From: Portulaca oleracea
Lineage: Eukaryota; Streptophyta; Magnoliopsida; Caryophyllales; Portulacaceae
Assembly (NCBI GenBank): GCA_029582165.1
Contig: CM055877.1
Span: 7,493,855-7,557,854, forward strand
Direction: 5' to 3'
Length of the DNA: 64,000 bases
Below the pieces are notes generated by a model, which did not search any database, was not told where the DNA came from, and was given only the letters and a program-made list of their open reading frames with translations. Made by a program: the position numbers and the translations under genes. Position 1 is the first letter of the stretch. Each line of letters begins with the position of its first letter. Of the stretch, positions 21,042 to 38,818 are shown piece by piece.

Positions 21042-24000
21042 TTGTATGCTTTCTTTAAAGAAAGACAAAATCAAGAACGAATGTCTGGTAAGTCTTTTCA
21101 TAATGTGGCTATTGAATGGGTATTGGACACAGGAGCATCCCATCATATGACATCAAATATTCACATAATGACTAATGTATATAAATTGCCTACTCCCATT
21201 TACATAACCGTTCCAGACGGTCGAGCTATCAAAGTGGACAAGGCCGGGACTGTTCATGTAACCAAGGATTTCATTTTGAATGATGTGTTATATCTGCCAA
21301 CCTTTACTTGTAACCTCATTTCTATCCGTCGATTAACTAAAGATGCCAACTGTTGGGTTGTTTATGGAGCTGATTTTTGTATCCTACAGGACCGCACCTC
21401 GAAGAAGATGATTGGAGCGGGTGATGTGAGGAATGGGGTTTACTGCTTGACAAACACTCCGGCTGGATCGGTCCTCTCAGCAGTTCAGAGTAACGAGTCA
21501 AAGCGGTGGCATCAAAGATTGGGGCATCCGTCTTTTGGTAGCATGTCTTCACTATCTATTCTTAGTGACTTTAAGTTGAATAAGGAGTTTCTTGATTGTT
21601 GTGATGTATGTCATAGAGCTAAACAAACTCGTAGTACCTTTCCTTTGAGTACGTCAAAAGCTCAAAAACCTTTTGAATTAATCCATTGTGATTTGTGGGG
21701 ACATTATCGTATTCCTTCCCTTTCCCGATGTCATTATTTTTTATGCATTGTGGATGATTATAGCCGTGCTGTTTGGGTCTTCTTGTTACATAATAAAACT
21801 GAAACTTATGACAAGTTGGTCAGTTTTTGCTCTATGGTCAAAACTCAATTTGGGATGGTTGTTCAACGAGTTCGTAGTGATAATGGCACCGAATTTACCG
21901 AAGGCAATGTGCAACATTTTTTTGTTGAAAATGGTATTTTTCATGAGACATCCTGTGTTGGGACTCCTCAACAGAATGGACGCGTTGAACGTAAAAATCG
22001 TCATTTGTTGAATGTGGCAAGGGCTCTTAGATTTCAAGGTTCCCTCCCGATTAAATTTTGGGGTGAATGTGTCTTAAGTGCGGCTTATTTGATCAATAGA
22101 ACACCTGCAAGGATCCTTCATTTCAAGACTCCATATGAAATGTTATTTGGTGTGACCCCTTCTTATACACACTTGAAAGTGCTTGGTTGTTTATGTTATG
22201 CACATGCACATACTCGTCTTAAGGACAAGTTTGATGCTAGATCAACCAAGTGCATTTTTTTAGGGTATCCACACGGTCAAAAAGGGTGGCGAGTTTATGA
22301 TTTGGAACGGAACCAAATATTTACTTCACGTGATGTGATATTTTATGAGGATGTGTTTCCTTACGGTGATGATTCTTGTCATTCTTCTTCCTTTGTTCCT
22401 ATGACTCCTGGTGCTATTTTAGGGAGTCCGCCACAAAGCCAAAATGGTCAGCATGCTCCCCTCACACCATGTTCCAGTCCCCATATCATTGATTTTGAAC
22501 CCCCAATACATGAGCATGTACAACACACTGGATCCCTTCCAGACCACGTCACCATTTCAGATTCAAACCACGCCCCCATTTCCGATTCAAACCACGCCCT
22601 CTGTGAGGGGGAGGATAATAGGATACACCCCACAAATATAACTCCGGGGGAGGTCGGCCAACTTTCAACCCACCCCCCTCAACAATCTGCAAGTGGTCAT
22701 ACAAACAACTCCGTGCCGATATCTCGACCTCAACGTGCGCGACGACCACCGTCCCGCTTGAAAGATTATACATGTCATGCAGTACGTTCGATTGACCCCT
22801 CTTCATCACCGCTCCATGACTCTTCAGGTACCTCCCATCCTTTGTCTCATGTTATTTCTTATGATCGATTTTCTCCATCTCACCGTGCGTTTCTAGCCTC
22901 TGTTACTTCTCATTATGAGCCTAGATATTATACTCAAGCCGTTCGTGATCCTCAGTGGCGTGATGCCATGTCTCATGAGATTCGAGCACTTGAAGACAAT
23001 CACACTTGGGAGCTTAGCCCCCTTCCTCCAGGGAAGAAAGCTCTTGGTTGCAAATGGGTGTATAAGGTCAAATACAAAGCTGATGGGACAGTTGAAAGGT
23101 ATAAGGCACGATTAGTTGTTTTGGGAAATACGCAGGTTGAAGGGGAGGATTTTCATGAGACATTTGCTCCTGTTGCTAAAATGGTGACAGTTCGTACTCT
23201 ATTGACTATCGCTGTTTCAAAAGGATGGGACTTACACCAGATGGACGTGAATAATGCGTTTCTTCATGGCGACCTTCACGAAGAAATTTACATGAAACCG
23301 CCGCCGGGTTTTCATACCTCTAAGCCTGATTTAGTATGCAAACTTAAAAAATCATTATATGGACTTCGTCAAGCACCACGACAATGGTTTTTTAAATTAG
23401 CTGCAGCTTTGCGAGAGTTTGGCTTCCGACAGTCACCTTGCGATCACTCCTTATTTGTGTATGAGAAGGGCGACATTTTCCTGGCGCTGTTGATCTATGT
23501 CGATGATTTGGTGCTTACAGGTAACAATTCTCAATTGTGCAAACAGTTTAAAGAATACCTACATCGATGCTTCAAGTTGAAAGATCTTGGTCATTTGAAA
23601 TATTTTTTAGGGATCGAAGTTGCTCGTTCTGTCGCTGGCTTGTTTCTGTGTCAACGTAAGTATACATTAGACATACTTACTGAAAGTGGTATGTTGGGGG
23701 CTAAGCCCTGTTCTTTCCCTATGGAGCAACAACATAAACTCTCTAATGATTCGGGTGATCCTATATCAGATGCCTCTCAATATAGGAGGCTGATAGGGCG
23801 CTTGATTTATCTTACTATCACTCGTCCCGACATTACATATGTTGTTCACATTTTGAGTCAGTTTATGCAGGATCCCCGACAAGGCCATTGGGATGCGGCT
23901 ATGCGTGTCCTACGATATTTAAAGTCTAGTCCTGGTCAAGGTATTCTACTCTCTGCCGACTCTAACCTCAACATTCACGTTTATAGTGACTCGGACTGGG

Positions 24001-24449
24001 CGAGCTGTCCTATGACACGACGATCTGTTACTGGCTACTTGATCAAATTGGGCTCCTCTCCTATCTCCTGGAAAACTAAGAAACAGACCACCGTGTCTCG
24101 TTCTTCGGCGGAAGCTGAATATCGTGCCATGGCTAATGCTACGAGTGAAGTAGTCTGGCTTCAGAGTCTCCTAAAATTTTTAAATGTGTCAGTTCCCTCT
24201 GCCCTTTTGCATTGTGATAATCAAGCTGCATTGCATATTGCTGCTAATCCTGTTTTTCACGAGCGTACCAAACATATTGAAGTTGACTGTCACTTTGTGC
24301 GTGAGCGTTTATTAAATGGTAGCATTCAAACATGTTATACACCTACCACAGAGCAGCTTGCAGACGTCTTCACTAAGGCATTGGGTCACCGACAATTTTG
24401 TTATCTTATGAGCAAGTTGGGCGTTTCAAACTTGCACGCTCCAACTTGA
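21042..24449 (+). CDS. Copia pol: protease, integrase, reverse transcriptase, RNase H
   Basis: A 1135-codon open frame without internal stops. It is open upstream to about 20949 and its first in-frame ATG is at about 21081, so translation needs gag readthrough. Counting from 21042: protease DTG at 29-31; GAG-pre-integrase zinc region (RWHQRLGHP, CCDVCHRAKQ); integrase core with HCDLWG, RSDNGTEF and the PQQNGRVERKN Glu; reverse transcriptase with the YVDD active site at 819-822; RNase H region with VYSDSDWASC and SSAEAEYRAMA. All key residues are in place, so the enzyme set looks functional apart from the frame relation to gag. Confidence 0.95.
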   Translation: MYAFFKERQNQERMSGKSFHNVAIEWVLDTGASHHMTSNIHIMTNVYKLPTPIYITVPDGRAIKVDKAGTVHVTKDFILNDVLYLPTFTCNLISIRRLTKDANCWVVYGADFCILQDRTSKKMIGAGDVRNGVYCLTNTPAGSVLSAVQSNESKRWHQRLGHPSFGSMSSLSILSDFKLNKEFLDCCDVCHRAKQTRSTFPLSTSKAQKPFELIHCDLWGHYRIPSLSRCHYFLCIVDDYSRAVWVFLLHNKTETYDKLVSFCSMVKTQFGMVVQRVRSDNGTEFTEGNVQHFFVENGIFHETSCVGTPQQNGRVERKNRHLLNVARALRFQGSLPIKFWGECVLSAAYLINRTPARILHFKTPYEMLFGVTPSYTHLKVLGCLCYAHAHTRLKDKFDARSTKCIFLGYPHGQKGWRVYDLERNQIFTSRDVIFYEDVFPYGDDSCHSSSFVPMTPGAILGSPPQSQNGQHAPLTPCSSPHIIDFEPPIHEHVQHTGSLPDHVTISDSNHAPISDSNHALCEGEDNRIHPTNITPGEVGQLSTHPPQQSASGHTNNSVPISRPQRARRPPSRLKDYTCHAVRSIDPSSSPLHDSSGTSHPLSHVISYDRFSPSHRAFLASVTSHYEPRYYTQAVRDPQWRDAMSHEIRALEDNHTWELSPLPPGKKALGCKWVYKVKYKADGTVERYKARLVVLGNTQVEGEDFHETFAPVAKMVTVRTLLTIAVSKGWDLHQMDVNNAFLHGDLHEEIYMKPPPGFHTSKPDLVCKLKKSLYGLRQAPRQWFFKLAAALREFGFRQSPCDHSLFVYEKGDIFLALLIYVDDLVLTGNNSQLCKQFKEYLHRCFKLKDLGHLKYFLGIEVARSVAGLFLCQRKYTLDILTESGMLGAKPCSFPMEQQHKLSNDSGDPISDASQYRRLIGRLIYLTITRPDITYVVHILSQFMQDPRQGHWDAAMRVLRYLKSSPGQGILLSADSNLNIHVYSDSDWASCPMTRRSVTGYLIKLGSSPISWKTKKQTTVSRSSAEAEYRAMANATSEVVWLQSLLKFLNVSVPSALLHCDNQAALHIAANPVFHERTKHIEVDCHFVRERLLNGSIQTCYTPTTEQLADVFTKALGHRQFCYLMSKLGVSNLHAPT

Positions 24450-24456
24450 GGGGGAG
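24445..24456 (+). other. Polypurine tract of the copia element
   Basis: ttgagggggag immediately before the 3' LTR, the plus-strand primer site. It overlaps the end of pol. Confidence 0.85.
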
Positions 24457-24683
24457 TGTTAGCAGTATATCATATATATGATTCTACTTGTATAGGAAAG
24501 CAATATTCTTCTTTCCATTCCTTTAGACTAGAGATCCCAAGAATATCTCCCTTTCCCATATATTTCTTAGTTACCTAATTGTAATATATCTTTGTAATCC
24601 TTTCTTTTCCTATATAATAAAACTTATCAGCTAGGGAGAGGGCTGAGAAAAACATTCTCTCCTATTCTCTGTCAAATTCTTTA
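24457..24683 (+). repeat. 3' LTR of the copia element
   Basis: 227 bp, identical by eye to the 5' LTR, followed by the target duplication ataac. Confidence 0.95.
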
Positions 24684-25260
24684 ATAACGTCTCTATTCGA
24701 TTCAAGACAATGAGTCTATAAATTGAAGACCTGAGATTCGAATCAAAACAACGATTCCACGGAAGTAATCGGGTGTTCAAAACAGAGAATTGGATTCTAT
24801 GTTTTGGTTGTGTTCTTCGAGTTGAAAGAAGAACGTTTGTGTGAGAAATTTGTGTTTGAGTGAATTCAATTTTTAACGGACTTATAATTGATTTGTGTTG
24901 GTGTAATCGATTCCCAGACGGACTTGGGATTGATTCGTGTTTACACCAAAGATTGATTTTGGTGGGTGTTTCATTTCTCCAGAACAAATTCAAAGTGCCT
25001 GCTGCCGTGCACTTCTTCTCTCTTGTAAACCCTAAGGACGTTTACCTTGGGTTGTTCAAAGTAGCATTTTGTTTTGTCATAATAAAGGAAGTTATTCAGT
25101 TCACGTTCATTGTCCTTTATAATAATTCTGTTCTTGTGCTATCTTATTTGAATCTTAATCTGAATGGATTAAGAGCCTAACGACGTCCTTTACTAGTGAT
25201 CATTTGTGCAGAATTTTAATAACCCTATTCACCCCCTCCCCCCTCTAGGGTTCTTTCAAG
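24684..25260 (+). mobile_element. Right part of the older LTR-like remnant
   Basis: Continues the remnant interrupted by the copia insertion. It ends with taaccctattcacccc and ctctagggttc, which resemble the end of a Tork/SIRE-like LTR. No coding region. Confidence 0.4.
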
Positions 25261-25817
25261 TCTCTCTTCAATTAATGAAGTCAAAGTTTGTAAAAATATA
25301 ATTGACCATTATTATATTTTTGGTAAGAAAAAAATTTACTTAAATATAATATTACAAATCTTTTCAAGATAGGTCGTGAAAATTTAATAGTCAAAATATT
25401 ATGTGAAAAGTCCTAAAGAAGTAAACTGGACCTTTTTTTTAATAGAGGTAATAATACGCTATTTTAACAATCTCTCTGAGAACAACATAAATCACACAAC
25501 TCACACTTTCATACATGTAATAATCAGAAATGAACATTCACGTCCCATAAGCATAAAACACGCACCTCAAGTACACACATGTTACTTCTTTTGAGCCACA
25601 ACTTAAAGCAAAATTACCTATTTTCAGTCCAAGGGTTGGTAGCTCATATAACATAAGAGTAGGAAGTTTACCTTTTTTACTAGCTAACTGTCAAATCTTA
25701 ATAGTTGCAATTTCCAAAGTGTGATTTATATTATTGGCGATTTTAAAAGCTCCTTTGTGAGCCATTTCCCTCTTTTTTCTTTCATTTTTTATATTCAACT
25801 AATTGAGTAGATATATA
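25261..25817. other. Intergenic, 3' flank of DUR3
   Basis: AT-rich. It probably includes the DUR3 3' UTR. No other gene seen. Confidence 0.4.

Positions 25818-34108
<8,291 letters not shown>

Positions 34109-34170
<62 letters not shown>
34109..34170. repeat. (CT)31 microsatellite directly 5' of the DUR3 ATG
   Basis: A pure 62-bp CT run lies next to the initiator codon complement at 34106-34108. In the mRNA it is an AG/GA tract ending at the AUG with no spacer. It cannot shift the frame but is likely to vary in length between plants. Confidence 0.95.
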
Positions 34171-34174
<4 letters not shown>

Positions 34175-34393
34175 TGCTTTGGATATTCAGTGCTTAACAA
34201 AGTAGATCTTTTTGTTGATGAGATATCCTATTACTTCAAGTCAACAAGTGACATCACCACCACCCAAGAAAAGGGAGAAATATATTTCTATTTCCTTGTT
34301 TTTTGTAAGACAACTTGTTGATTTGTTGTTCCATATTTGTAATTTTAAAACTATAAGATAATCACAATAATTAGCCAATTATTACATGAGCTG

Positions 34394-34781
34394 AGGATGA
34401 TGATACCTGTCTTGCTCCAAGACACTGCTGAAATGTCTTATCCCTTGTAAAATCAACACTTATTTTCATTTTTAACCCCAATTTTTTTGACAGATACTAT
34501 TAATTATCAATTATAAGAAGCTTGGAATGTGTTGGCTACGCCAACAATTAAAATTAACACCCTAACGAATGAACCTCATCCGTTGGACATATTTTAAACG
34601 CCTTTTTGTAAATTTTAAAAAATATAGATAAATGTGTGATTTTATACAATTTGTATATATTATTATATTTTATAGAAGTTAATCATGTAACTTTTTTCTA
34701 ATTTAATTTACAAATATATATGTTTTTTATAGTGACAAGACACGTAATATGTGTTTTGCACAAGACATTTATCATTTTCCC
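34394..34781 (-). mobile_element. hAT-like MITE (family with CAAGACAC ends), copy 1
   Basis: 388 bp, starting aggatgatgatacctgtcttg and ending caagacatttatcattttccc. It is the inverted relative of 35953-36331. Flanks atgagctg and atgaacta agree at 6 of 8 positions. Copy B of the surrounding duplication gives the empty site. Confidence 0.75.
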
Positions 34782-34837
34782 ATGAACTAATACCGCACAC
34801 TTATTAACAACGACTACCCCATAAAAAAAATAAAACA

Positions 34838-35128
34838 ACGAATACAAATAGAACCGGCAAAATTTTATCCGACAAGAAAAATGTGAATTGTCCGATCCAT
34901 AAAAATTGGGTCCGGATATAGATTTTTGGTCCGAATTTTAATATTGATTGAATATAATATAGGGCATAATTTTTCTATTGTTGAAACATGATTCTGACAC
35001 GAATTTAGCTTCGTCTGAATTGTCCAACCCGATCTCACCCGAATAAAAACCAGGTCTAAATATGAATTTCTTGTTCGAATTTGACCGACCCAAATTTACT
35101 GGGGACTCAAAGTTTTGCTAGCACTAAC
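34838..35128 (+). mobile_element. MITE-like element of the GGGTCGGTCAAATTTGG family, copy 2
   Basis: Ends accggcaaaattttatcc and the complement of tagtgctagcaaaactttg. It is an inverted relative of 6880-7185. It is absent from copy B of the surrounding duplication, so it is an insertion. Confidence 0.6.
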
Positions 35129-35952
35129 TACAAAATTAAAATACAATTAGTTTTTTTGCGAAATGAATTTACAAACTTATCATAGGACCATTTCACTCAA
35201 AAGTGGTTGAAAATTTTAACCTAATTTGTTAATAAACCCATGAAAACACAAGATAAAGATTATAGTCATAGTAGATTGTCGCAAGATATATGAACATTGT
35301 AATCATAAATCAATGCATCTTAAGTCATACGGAATTTTGTATAAAATTGTTGAAGTGGATGATGTCCCTAAAAATTAATTGACATTCATAAAATTTGAAG
35401 AATATATATGAAATGAATATAGTTTATCCATAAAGAAAAATAAACAGTCCTTTAAATTAAATTTCTGAATCTGTCACAAATTACAATCTTAGAAAAAATT
35501 GTAAACCAAAAGAAAGGGAGAAAACATTTCTACTTCTTTTTTTTTTCTTTTTTGGACGATAACTTGTTGATTTATTATTCCATATTTGAAATTTAAAAAG
35601 TAAAAACTATAAGATAATCACAATTACTATATGAGGTAATACTGCATGCTTATTAACAACCACTAGAAATTTAAAATAAAATTCGTGAAATGGGCTTACC
35701 ATATAACTTATCGTCAGACCATTTATCACTCATAAATGGTTGAAGATTTCAATGATAAGATAATCAAATTTTTGATAAACTCATGAAAACACAAGACAAA
35801 GATTATATATAGTCAGTAAACTCAATTGATATTTATAAAATTTCAAGAATATTAAAATGAACCGTTTAGCCATGGAGAAAAATGAACGGTACGGTACTTA
35901 GGATTAAATTCCTGAATCTGGGAATTATAAAATTTCAAGTATGTTTATTACA

Positions 35953-36331
35953 AGGGAAATGATAAAAGTCTTGTGCAAGACACATATTTTGTGTCTTGTC
36001 ATTATATAAAACCTATATATTTGTGAATTAAATTGGAAAAAAGTTACATGATTGACTTCTATAACTATAATAATATATATAAATTGTATAAAATCACACT
36101 TTTATCTATATTTTTAAAAATTTACAAAAAAGCGTCTAAAATATGCCCAACGGATGGGGTTCATTCGTTAGGGTGTCAATTTTAATTATTGCAGTAACAC
36201 ATTTCAAACTTATAATTGATAATTAATAGTATCTGTCAAAAAAATTGGGGTTAAAAACGATAATAAGTATTGATTTTATAAGGGAGAAGACATTTAAGGA
36301 GTGTCTTGGGGCAAGACACTTATCATCACCC
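35953..36331 (+). mobile_element. hAT-like MITE (family with CAAGACAC ends), copy 2
   Basis: 379 bp. Left end agggaaatgataaaagtcttg, right end complement of gggtgatgataagtgtcttg. An 8-bp target duplication, ttattaca, lies at 35945-35952 and 36332-36339, the size expected for hAT elements. The interior matches 34394-34781 in reverse complement. Confidence 0.82.
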
Positions 36332-36339
36332 TTATTACA

Positions 36340-36617
36340 ATATTATTTTTCTGTGGGGAGATATTTGTTCATAATTTGTAGTAGCACTATTTCAAGTCGA
36401 AGGAATCTCTATAGTTTGAAGAGGGATTGGAATCACAAGATTCCAGGGTTGGTACGTTACGTATCCTCTTTTTCTTGCTTATTTTTCTGCAATTATTTCT
36501 CCATCCACCCCTCTTTTTATCATAGTTTATGACTTCTCTTTTGCATTTTTAAGTGTTGAAGTTAGACTTTCAATTTTCTCTTTTAAAAAATGGTACTTAG
36601 TAATAAATAAATATTTA
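36340..36617. other. AT-rich intergenic DNA
   Basis: No gene or assignable repeat seen. Confidence 0.4.
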
Positions 36618-36755
36618 GGCCCCATTCTTTTGTGCGTTAATGCAACTAACTGCAACGCAGATTACTGCAACATACCGCAAATTACCATTACATTTTATAT
36701 TATTTTCACCGCAACTAACCGCAACGCAAACACAGCACACAACATAACAGTGCCT
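36618..36755. mobile_element. Harbinger/Tourist-like MITE (family H), copy 1
   Basis: Left end ggccccattcttttgtgcgt, right end cacaacataacagtgcc. The interior is rich in aac(t/c)gcaacgc words. Related to 58475-58680. Confidence 0.6.
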
Positions 36756-36837
36756 AGTTAGTAATTAACAATTTATGAGAGGAGTGTATTATCTATAGCA
36801 TTTGAAAAGATAACTTTTTGAGAGTTTGTTGTTATTA

Positions 36838-37067
36838 GGTCGTGTTCTTTTCTGTAGTTGGCAAATTGCGGTGCCACAGCCTACCGCAATTTGCCACAAC
36901 CCACCACATTTTGCCGCAAATCATTACTTTTCTCTCCTACTTTTTACATTCTCTCTCCTCACATACCCCATATACCAATAACCTACCACAATTTCACCCC
37001 ACCCCACCACAATTCCACCATACCTCACCACACCATTCCGCAAAATACCGCATAAAAGAACACGGCC
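36838..37067. mobile_element. Harbinger/Tourist-like MITE (family H), copy 2
   Basis: 230 bp, from ggtcgtgttcttttctg to the complementary end gcataaaagaacacggcc. It has 3-bp TTA duplications at 36835-36837 and 37068-37070. The interior contains many ttgcggt/accgcaa words shared with 50536-50843 and 59026-59279. Confidence 0.8.
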
Positions 37068-37249
37068 TTAATCTTGATATTTAATGATTAAAATATAATG
37101 AAAGTAAAATTCACCGTTTTGCTTTTGAAAATGGTTTCGAAAATTGAAAATAACTATTTTCATAAGACACCATGAAAATTGTGATTAAAGTGCTACAAAT
37201 AGCAATTCATGTTGACTATGGACTACCTGTTCATAATTATTGTGAGATA

Positions 37250-37503
37250 CTCCGTCCCAAATTATTTGTCTTCTTACCTAACTTCTTTGTCCCAAAATGT
37301 TTGTCCTATTTATAATTTCAACAACTGTAATTCTTTTTCTACACTTAATTAATAAATTCATTTATCACTTTTTATAATTCCAACAGCTATTATCTTTAAT
37401 TAAAGGATGGATAATTTGGGTAAATTACAAATTTTGAACCTCAATTCCCAATATACATTGATTTTCTCAAATTAGGTAAATTGACAAATATAATGGGACG
37501 GAG
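37250..37503. mobile_element. Stowaway MITE
   Basis: ctccgtcccaaattatttg at the left and aatgggacggag at the right, with TA nearby on both sides. The Mutator-like element at 37515 inserted next to its right end. Confidence 0.75.
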
Positions 37504-37514
37504 TTAGTACATTA

Positions 37515-38615
37515 GAGTGCCTCGATAAAAATGTCACTAAACTTTTGAAAAATTGCAAATTTGTCACCCGAATTTTTCTTGTCATCATACTGCCACTAAA
37601 CTTGATTAACTCGGATAAAAATGCCACTTTACCTGATCTTTACCTGGAAGCAACCTAAAGCAGCAGGTTAATGGTGTGGTGGTTGTCATTAAGGGAAATA
37701 AACACTTAATTAAATTATTCAACATCCTAATTAGATATTATACCCTAAATTTATGTGGTCCCTCACTTGTTTCCCTCCATTTGAAAAAAAAAACACCCAG
37801 TAACGTTCACTGCCTCTCTTCATCTTCATCGCCATCTTCAACCTCCCACCTTTGATTTCTGCAAATGGTATGAATTAAACCCTAAATTGAATCACAATCA
37901 ACAAAATCGCACACCTGGGAAGCGTTTTTGCAAGGATTGAAGGCCTGTAAGGTTGACATTCATACCTGGTTAGTTTCTCCAAAACCCTAATTTTTTCCAA
38001 AACCCTAATAGTTGGGGTGTTCGACACAGATGAGGAAGAAGTCATCGCAAATTTTGGGAAAGTTAGGGTTTTTAGGATGCAAAAACAAGAAAAAACAAGG
38101 AAAGCCTAATTTTTCAACAGTTATTGACGAAGAAGAAGAAGACAGGAAAGCTCTTTAATGGCGGAGAACAGGAACAAGATGAAGAAGAAGACGAATAGTT
38201 CAAGACTGGAGTTGGAGTAAATATAGGGCAGTAAAAACAAGAAAAAACAAGGAAGCCTTAATTTTTCAGCAGTTATTGACGAAGAAGAAGAAGACAGGGG
38301 AGCTCTTTAATGGCGGAGAACAGGAACAAGATGAAGAAGAAGATGAAGAGTTCAAGACTGGAGTTGGAGTAAATACAGGGCAGTAAAAAAATTCAAAGGG
38401 GGAAAGGGTGTAGTTAATTTGGGTTGGTAAAAAAAATTAATGAGTTAGGTTAAGTGTTTAATGAAGAGGTGATTGCCTATTCCAGGTAAAGATCAGGTAA
38501 AGTGGCATTTTTATCCGAGTTAATCAAGTTTAGTGGCAGTCTGATGACAAGAAAAATCCAGGTGACAAATTTGCAATTTTTCAAAAGTTTAGTGACATTT
38601 TTTTCGAGGCACTCG
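37515..38615. mobile_element. Mutator-like element of 1.1 kb with internal tandem duplication
   Basis: Starts gagtgcctcgataaaaatgt and ends with its complement plus one G. The terminal repeats are about 130 bp. A perfect 10-bp target duplication, tagtacatta, is at 37505-37514 and 38616-38625. The interior contains a 152-bp unit repeated twice in tandem (38081-38232 and 38233-about 38385), rich in gaagaagaag, and a stretch with aaaccctaa words that looks like copied gene leader sequence. I recognise no protein domain in it. Confidence 0.88.
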
Positions 38616-38818
38616 TAGTACATTAATGGTCATGTTCTTCTGATTGGTATCTCTTTCTAATCTAATCCAATTCAATCCAATCCAAACCTTACACAATTTT
38701 CAAAAAAAAAATCTCTAAAAACAAGATTTCCCAAAAAAATATCATAATTTATCCAATTCAATTCAATTGTCTATTCACCTTCTCATGGTAAACAATTGTA
38801 ACTTCAAATATTTAAGAT

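Larger units (their letters stand above)
19645..24683 (+). mobile_element. Complete Ty1/copia LTR retrotransposon, very young
   Basis: 5039 bp with 227-bp LTRs, a primer binding site, gag, pol and a polypurine tract in the correct order. The target duplication ataac is perfect (19640-19644 and 24684-24688). I read the two LTRs side by side and found no difference, which implies a very recent insertion. Domain order protease, integrase, reverse transcriptase, RNase H is that of copia. The gag N-terminus (SSADHPG..NGDNYGNWSR) resembles the Retrotran_gag_3 type of plant copia elements. The LTR begins TG and ends TA instead of CA. Confidence 0.97.
34272..35925. repeat. Tandem duplication upstream of DUR3, copy A interrupted by two MITEs
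   Basis: Copy A (34272-35474) and copy B (about 35515-35925) share, in order, gggagaaa.a..tttcta, acttgttgatttRttRttcc, actataagataatcacaat, atac.gca..cttattaacaac, gaccattt..actca.aa.tggttga, catgaaaacacaaga.aaagatta and a(a/t)tctgaatctg. Copy A is longer only because MITEs sit at 34394-34781 and 34838-35128. Copy B has uninterrupted sequence at both places. The pair lies in the likely DUR3 promoter region. Confidence 0.8.
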
